From positions 636,001 to 700,000 of the forward strand of contig CAJHZI010000510.1 in NCBI GenBank assembly GCA_905160935.1: a DNA stretch of 64,000 nucleotides, in the 5' to 3' direction. Position 1 is the stretch's first letter, and each line of letters starts with the position of its first letter. The position numbers and the translations under genes are program-made. Under the pieces are notes generated by a model, which did not search any database, was not told the DNA's origin, and worked only from the letters and a program-made list of their open reading frames with translations. Source of the stretch: Enchytraeus crypticus. Taxonomy: Eukaryota; Annelida; Clitellata; Enchytraeida; Enchytraeidae. Of the stretch, positions 61,101 through 64,000 are shown piece by piece.

Positions 61101-62997
61101 ATGCTGATGATATGTATGATAATGCTGTTGATATGTATGATAATGCTGATGATATGTATGATAATGCTGTTGATATGTATGATAATGCTGATGATATGTA
61201 TGATAATGCTGTTGATATGTATGATAATGCTGATGATATGTATGATAATGCTGTTGATATGTATGATAATGCTGATGATATGTATGATAATGCTGTTGAT
61301 ATGTATGATAATGCTGATGATATGTATGATAATGCTGTTGATATGTATGATAATGCTGATGATATGTATGATAATGCTGTTGATATGTATGATAATGCTG
61401 ATGATATGTATGATAATGCTGTTGATATGTATGATAATGCTGTTGATATGTATGATAATGCTGATGATATGTATGATAATGCTGTTGATATGTATGATAA
61501 TGCTGATGATATGTATGATAATGCTGATGATATGTATGATAATGCTGTTGATATGTATGATAATGCTGATGTTGTGTGTGATACTGATTAAACTATGAAG
61601 TTTACTAATTTGTCTACCTACTATATTGCAAGTCTATTTCTAGATGGATGGCATAACTAACTGATACTTAAGGTAGGGATTCACTTTTAATTGTGCGCAG
61701 TAGTTTAGCATCACAATTTTTGTGATCTAGTTTTTTCCGATTCAAGAGAACCAAGCTTCTATGGGATGTTAATAGAAAGTCCTGAGAATGGAGTTACAAC
61801 TGATATTTAGCCGTAAACATATACACATATTTAGTTTTGGTGTGTAGACAGGATAGTTTTTCAGGGAATGACGCCCTTGTCCAGTAACTGTTGGTTGAAG
61901 CTTAGGAAGGCATTAGGGTCACACTTCATCATAAGCAGAATCCCCCAAGAATAATGGTGTATCAAAAGGAATGTTATAGAAAATTTAAAGATCCACTCAT
62001 ATGTGGACATGAAGAAAAAACGGAAGATAGAGAAGAGTGGAGGCGTTAAATACCAAGGATCTGCCAGTTGGTATAGCACTAAGAGAGAGATTAAGTTGTA
62101 TGGTCTGTTTACAGGTCGCCAGCAGATTGTTTGTGGTTGAATCTAAAAGAACCAGAGGTAAACCTCGGAGAATTCGATGAACTGTTCGCCAAAGTCTCTA
62201 CTGCAAAGAAAACGTCTTCACCCGATAAATCAAAACCCACGAAGAAAACAAAAGAGGTCCGGGTTGATAGTTCATTAGATTTGTTTTCAGTGTTTTTCTT
62301 ATAGCTATTTATTTATTTATGTTTATTTATTAAATATCACCAAATATAGTTTGAGAAAGCTGACATCATCTGCACAAGATATAAAATAGTGCAGGTATGA
62401 AGTGAAGCGGTTGATACAGGTTAAAAAATAGCACTTCATATTCAGCCGGAGATATAAAAGGTGCATTTAGATGCTAAAAATATCTTAGGAGATATTAAAA
62501 GTAAAAAAGCTGATAAAGATCATGTTGAAGTCAGTTACTTCACTCGAAAGCGATGTCAGTGATGGGCGAGTCCAGGATTTCAACCCCTGTAATCAGACTT
62601 CATTAGATTTTTCTCAACATCTACTCAATAGTTACTTTCATTGAAAATAAAAATTTAAAATCTTGTGGGTAAATTGATTTATAGTGACATGTGATGGGGG
62701 GACGTCCCTTACATCATCTTTGTATGAGGAAACAGACGTTGGACCTCTGTTATTATTATACCTGTCATTTACGCAGCGATATTGAAACAGGTTGAGATTT
62801 TAAATCAGTACACCTCGTGATAAATGAGATACACTACAGTATTATGTGTAAGATATAAATTTATTTATAAATTCAATTGATTGATCGTATCTCTACAATG
62901 CCGTAACAGGTCGCTAAATTGTTGGACTCTAAAAGGTCGCAGGCTGTTGGAATATTTATCTCTAGTCTACATCTTCAAGTGTCTGACATTGAGACAG
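50866..62997 (+). CDS. FMN: Formin of the FMN/Cappuccino class (10 exons, 3' end beyond window)
   Basis: Joining the plus-strand exons listed below gives a single frame of 1,062 codons plus one base with all phases matching. Formins nucleate and elongate unbranched actin filaments; FMN/Cappuccino proteins work with Spire. Order: glycine-2 N-terminus, disordered Ser-rich region, a conserved helical block, coiled coil, polyproline FH1 and the beginning of FH2. The FH2 pieces SQMKPLFWKKIDV, FDELFAKVS and [20 protein letters not shown] match vertebrate FMN1/FMN2 better than other formin classes, as I remember them. The remaining FH2 exons lie beyond 64 kb. Confidence 0.85.
52020..52298 (+). mobile_element. 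Family-C SINE, full length
   Basis: CGTGTTGTGTCCGGGTTGTT, CAACCGGTGACTGCACGTGT, CGTAGAAGGCGTCTAGAGCA, CATACCAACGTCGGAAAGGG, TTGGTGAGCGCATAGACTCC, CTATTCGTGTCCTGACCCTG, CTGGGATTCAAGGGAAGATG. Best reference copy of family C. A bare AAGGGAAGATGATGATG tail also occurs at 53428-53450. Confidence 0.8.
52666..53078 (+). CDS. FMN: Formin exon 2
   Basis: Acceptor TGCTACTAAG (phase 1 in), donor TTGAGA|GTGAGT (phase 0 out). It encodes DANKMVNQSLESSHTSVSTT and further Ser-rich disordered sequence, ending DDFTSHMEAANRALR, a short helix that continues into exon 3. Confidence 0.7.
53130..53195. repeat. (TAATAC)n microsatellite just after a formin donor
   Basis: ACTAATACTAATACTAATAC about 60 bp downstream of the exon-2 donor. 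The remainder of the intron to 53880 is AT-rich without features. Confidence 0.85.
53909..54209 (+). CDS. FMN: Formin exon 3
   Basis: Acceptor (GTT)n GTCAG, phase 0 in; donor TTTGAAG|GTTGAG, phase 1 out. It begins EAMGLDSEDLVSDISETELS, passes through a Gly/Ser/Arg-rich stretch and ends VIVYPQDVPDKLNFTQLEKF. The last part starts the conserved block before the coiled coil in FMN proteins. Confidence 0.8.
54815..55042 (+). repeat. Tandem copies of the formin exon-4 splice acceptor
   Basis: Four complete copies of a unit of about 57 bp precede the true exon. Each carries the acceptor (GTTGTAG or TTTAG) and the first 25 or so exon bases (GTCACATGCTGGTGTCGTGG, TTTTACTC), then diverges into CTTGTCTTTACTTTGG. 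Starts: about 54818, 54874, 54931 and 54987. The real exon is the fifth unit (55043). Further upstream, 54480-54815 has TATTGATTACTTATTGATTA repeats. Confidence 0.9.
55043..55218 (+). CDS. FMN: Formin exon 4
   Basis: Acceptor TGTTGTAG (phase 1 in), donor TTCCAT|GTATGC (phase 0 out). It encodes GHMLVSWFCSAFTDPQHYLF, then AVQFCTHLLAAGVLKPL. This resembles the FMN2 segment LLEKLFSQQ to AEKFCSRIIAMGLLLPF, a conserved helical block N-terminal to the coiled coil. Confidence 0.85.
55310..55445 (+). mobile_element. Family-C 3' tail and (TTGA)n in formin intron 4
   Basis: GCCGTATCCCGACCCTGGTT, AAACGAGGATTTCAGGGATG, ATGATTGATTGATTGATTG. It ends within 10 bp of the exon-5 acceptor (CTTAACAG). Confidence 0.7.
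55450..55633 (+). CDS. FMN: Formin exon 5
   Basis: Acceptor TCTTAACAG (phase 0), donor CCAGCG|GTATGT (phase 1). It encodes PSLMYYWSHSEPIMQAFDML, PGKLSPMIWPPSRSDSLNDS and an alanine run. W-A-A-V/Y-Y-W-type sequences follow the helical block in FMN proteins. Confidence 0.8.
55690..55788 (+). repeat. 31-bp tandem repeat running into a formin acceptor
   Basis: Three copies of TGTATTCTAGTGCATTCAGG plus TTCAACTGAAA. The last copy turns into CATGTTGCAG, the exon-6 acceptor. Confidence 0.8.
55789..55850 (+). CDS. FMN: Formin exon 6 (coiled coil start)
   Basis: Phase 1 in, phase 0 out (donor ATTCGG|GTACGT). It encodes GYAHLLGLKREMKIEVEKIR, the start of a helical segment. Confidence 0.75.
55990..56300 (+). 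repeat. Degenerate repeat of about 75 bp upstream of formin exon 7
   Basis: Three diverged copies of a unit with GTTTAGTATCTTTGTGCAT, GTAATTGTGTAGTTGTTAAA and TTTATGTAAATATTT. A (TTG)n run and GTTGACAG acceptor follow. Confidence 0.6.
56329..56932 (+). CDS. FMN: Formin exon 7: coiled coil and FH1
   Basis: Acceptor CGTTGACAG (phase 0), donor CTAAAG|GTAAGT (phase 1). It begins with a coiled coil (ATELERRIKELEQELEKSRV) equivalent to the I-E-D-L-R-x-K-I-x-E-L-E helix of FMN2. After a variable acidic region comes the FH1 domain: at least eight PPPPPPPGGIP-type units over about 100 residues. FH1 binds profilin-actin. The DNA unit (CCTCCTCCAGGTGGAATTCC type) is minisatellite-like, so copy number is likely polymorphic. 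Confidence 0.92.
56955..57105 (+). repeat. 15-bp minisatellite just after the FH1 exon donor
   Basis: About ten copies of CCTAGAATCTCTTAG starting some 22 bp after the donor. From 57105 to 57410 AT-rich, no feature. Confidence 0.92.
57412..57758. repeat. 35-bp palindromic minisatellite
   Basis: About ten near-identical copies of ATATCTCTAGATAGATATCT plus AGATAGATATTTAAT. Each unit contains AGATATCT, TCTAGA and ATATCTAGATAGATAT palindromic segments. Confidence 0.93.
58055..58124. repeat. (TA)n microsatellite
   Basis: About 64 bp of pure TA, ending about 20 bp before the FH2 exon acceptor. Confidence 0.92.
58146..58245 (+). CDS. FMN: Formin exon 8: start of FH2
   Basis: Acceptor TTCTAATCAG (phase 1), donor ACAAC|GTATAT (phase 2). 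It encodes PRKPRVTTQSQMKPLFWKKI and DVNDSSIAAATT. M-K-P-L-Y/F-W-x-K/R-I is the hallmark of the FH2 lasso, whose tryptophan inserts into the partner subunit. Confidence 0.92.
58400..61575 (+). repeat. Giant 21-bp minisatellite (about 151 copies) in an FH2 intron
   Basis: The unit is GATATGTATGATAATGCTG plus TT or AT. The GTT and GAT variants mostly alternate, giving a 42-bp higher-order repeat, with scattered doublets and one shortened unit near 58827. Because the unit is 21 bp and stop-free in two frames it produces two artefactual open frames of over 1,060 codons. Neither continues FH2. Flanking exons join across it in phase 2 (58245 to 62115). Confidence 0.95.
61840..62095 (+). mobile_element. 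Chimeric short element with LINE family-B tail
   Basis: TTTTTCAGGGAATGACGCCC, GTTGAAGCTTAGGAAGGCAT, GCAGAATCCCCCAAGAATAA, AAATTTAAAGATCCACTCAT, AAGAGTGGAGGCGTTAAATA, CACTAAGAGAGAGA. Third copy of the head-tail chimera. It ends 20 bp before the exon-9 acceptor. Confidence 0.8.
62115..62256 (+). CDS. FMN: Formin exon 9: FH2
   Basis: Acceptor TGTTTACAG (phase 2 in). It encodes SPADCLWLNLKEPEVNLGEF, DELFAKVSTAKKTSSPDKSK and PTKKTKE, matching L-I-W-E-K-I-E-E-P, then F-E-E-L-F-S-K and the K-T-K-A-K-Q linker of FMN2. The only donor that keeps frame is AAAGAG|GTCCGG, a weak site. Confidence 0.85.
62520..62605 (-). mobile_element. Family-A SINE 3' half
   Basis: AGTTACTTCACTCGAAAGCG, ATGTCAGTGATGGGCGAGTC, CAGGATTTCAACCCCTG, the inverted tail plus B box. 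A diverged SINE 3' domain (GACGTCCCTTACATCATCTT, GAGGAAACAGACGTTGGACC) lies at 62695-62745 (plus). Confidence 0.7.
62910..62997 (+). CDS. FMN: Formin exon 10: FH2 KRSQAVGI
   Basis: Acceptor CCGTAACAG (phase 0), donor GACAG|GTATTT (phase 1). It encodes [20 protein letters not shown] and HLQVSDIET, almost identical to the [20 protein letters not shown] segment of FMN2. This is the last formin exon I can place. The remaining 1 kb of the window is AT-rich intron. Confidence 0.92.
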
Positions 62998-64000
62998 GTA
63001 TTTACATGCAGATGATAATCTATTTACTAGTGTGCTCTACACATTTATTCTCTCGTGTCTGTGGAGTAGTAGTTAGAATGCTGCGCTATGTCTCTACCAT
63101 TTGCTTATTGGCAATTTATTGAACTACAAAAATATTTGTCAAGGAAAGACATTGTTTTGTTATCCCACTAATTTGCCAGAAACTATTTCTTAAAATTCTT
63201 AAAAATATTTGAGAGGTTTAGCAGAATCTTCTGTATTGTGTAATTTTATGAACTGTAGCATTTGATGATTGTCTATTATCTTCATTAAGCATATAGTAGC
63301 TTTAACTTACTTCTGTAACCAGCATGACTGTGTCCGATACAGTAATGAATCAAATGCTAGACTAATGGCCGTAGTTACTAGTGAGATAATCAAGTGTTTA
63401 AACATCAAAAGTTGCGTAAACTACTGATTCGTCACAATTTGATATTCTGCAAGTTTGAATCGATGTGCAAAGTAATGCAAAGCTCTGTGCGCCTGTTTTC
63501 GGGCGTTTAAACAGTTGACATGCTATATCGCTGATTAAGATATAATATTCTGACTTTGTTTACTAAGTAATCTAATTGGTCAATCAGCCTGAAGGACAGC
63601 GCTGTGATGGGTAGAGCGGCATAATTTTGGCGGTTGACCTTGTAGATTATTACCATGCAAATTTTTTTAGTAAATACCAAAAATTCTGATCAATAGTTTT
63701 ACAAACAATAAAGGCGTATATTATCAACTGATCAAAGAAAAGTTAGTAAATTCCGGTATTAGCTTTATTGAAAATACCTTTTTTTGGAGCGTATTATATA
63801 AATATTAGTTCGTTGAACTTTGTTCATAATGTATAAAAGATGCAGAATCAAAGCTCCAATCTTTCACAATGCAATTCGATGCAGAGAGAATGAAGATTTA
63901 GCGTCTCCTCAGTTGCAGGTGATATCAGGGAGCTATGTTAAATTTAATTGTTACATTTCGGAAACTTTACGAATTATTAAGCAAATTAATCATTTTCTTA

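Noticed and set aside
58382-61598. Two overlapping open frames of more than 1,060 codons on the plus strand
   Set aside because: They are products of a stop-free 21-bp repeat. The flanking FH2 exons join each other in phase 2 with matching FMN2 sequence, which makes this an intron. The frame compatible with the upstream exon would be a hydrophobic I/C/M/L repeat, implausible in FH2.
63910-63945. AGTTGCAG|GTGATATCAGGG as the next formin exon
   Set aside because: In the required phase it reads D-I-R-E-L-C then stop within 20 bp and does not resemble the next FH2 segment.

Overview
This is nuclear DNA from an invertebrate animal. The evidence is spliced genes with GT/AG introns, a formin, a kinesin and ZW10, a Ly6/uPAR-type GPI protein, several LINE and SINE families (one derived from 5S rRNA), and very dense AT-rich micro- and minisatellites. 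The phylum cannot be fixed from the window; a lophotrochozoan such as a mollusc is my guess. There are no bacterial operons, CRISPR arrays or rRNA operons, and no functional tRNA gene that I can recognise.

Layout. (1) About 1-5.7 kb, minus strand: a small secreted or membrane protein gene (start codon and signal peptide, EGF-like exon, larger cysteine-bearing exon). Its EGF exon is followed by a tandem array of decayed exon copies. (2) 5.7-10.6 kb: repeats only, including a dead LINE and a 5S-derived SINE. (3) 10.6-11.9 kb, plus strand: a two-exon Ly6/uPAR-like GPI-anchored protein. (4) 12.1-15.6 kb: two LINE relics and a large (TA)n field. (5) 15.8-46.9 kb, minus strand: a chain of 23 phase-compatible exons. 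It encodes a degenerate kinesin-3-like motor, coiled coil, about 900 residues of disordered serine-rich sequence, and then an apparently complete ZW10 (kinetochore/ER-tethering protein). It reads as one gene of about 2,920 codons lacking only its 5' end. Two isolated plus-strand last exons (a transmembrane tail and a vWA domain), a foldback MITE and a second LINE lie inside its introns. (6) 47-50.8 kb: repeats and unique AT-rich DNA, probably the divergent intergenic region. (7) 50.9-63 kb and beyond, plus strand: a formin of the FMN/Cappuccino class, with a myristoylation-type N-terminus, coiled coil, polyproline FH1 and the first three FH2 exons. An intron inside the FH2 coding region holds a 3.2-kb array of a 21-bp repeat.

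Two themes stand out. The first is the apparent fusion of a switch-dead kinesin head to ZW10, a protein that normally recruits dynein. It lies head-to-head with an actin-nucleating formin, so the neighbourhood is cytoskeletal. The second is that tandem repeats repeatedly sit on splice sites. In three unrelated genes (EGF, ZW10, formin) the repeat unit itself contains the 3' splice site plus the first bases of the exon, so several decoy acceptors precede the true exon.

Exon models were made by eye from frame, splice consensus and remembered family similarity. Boundaries may be off by a few bases.
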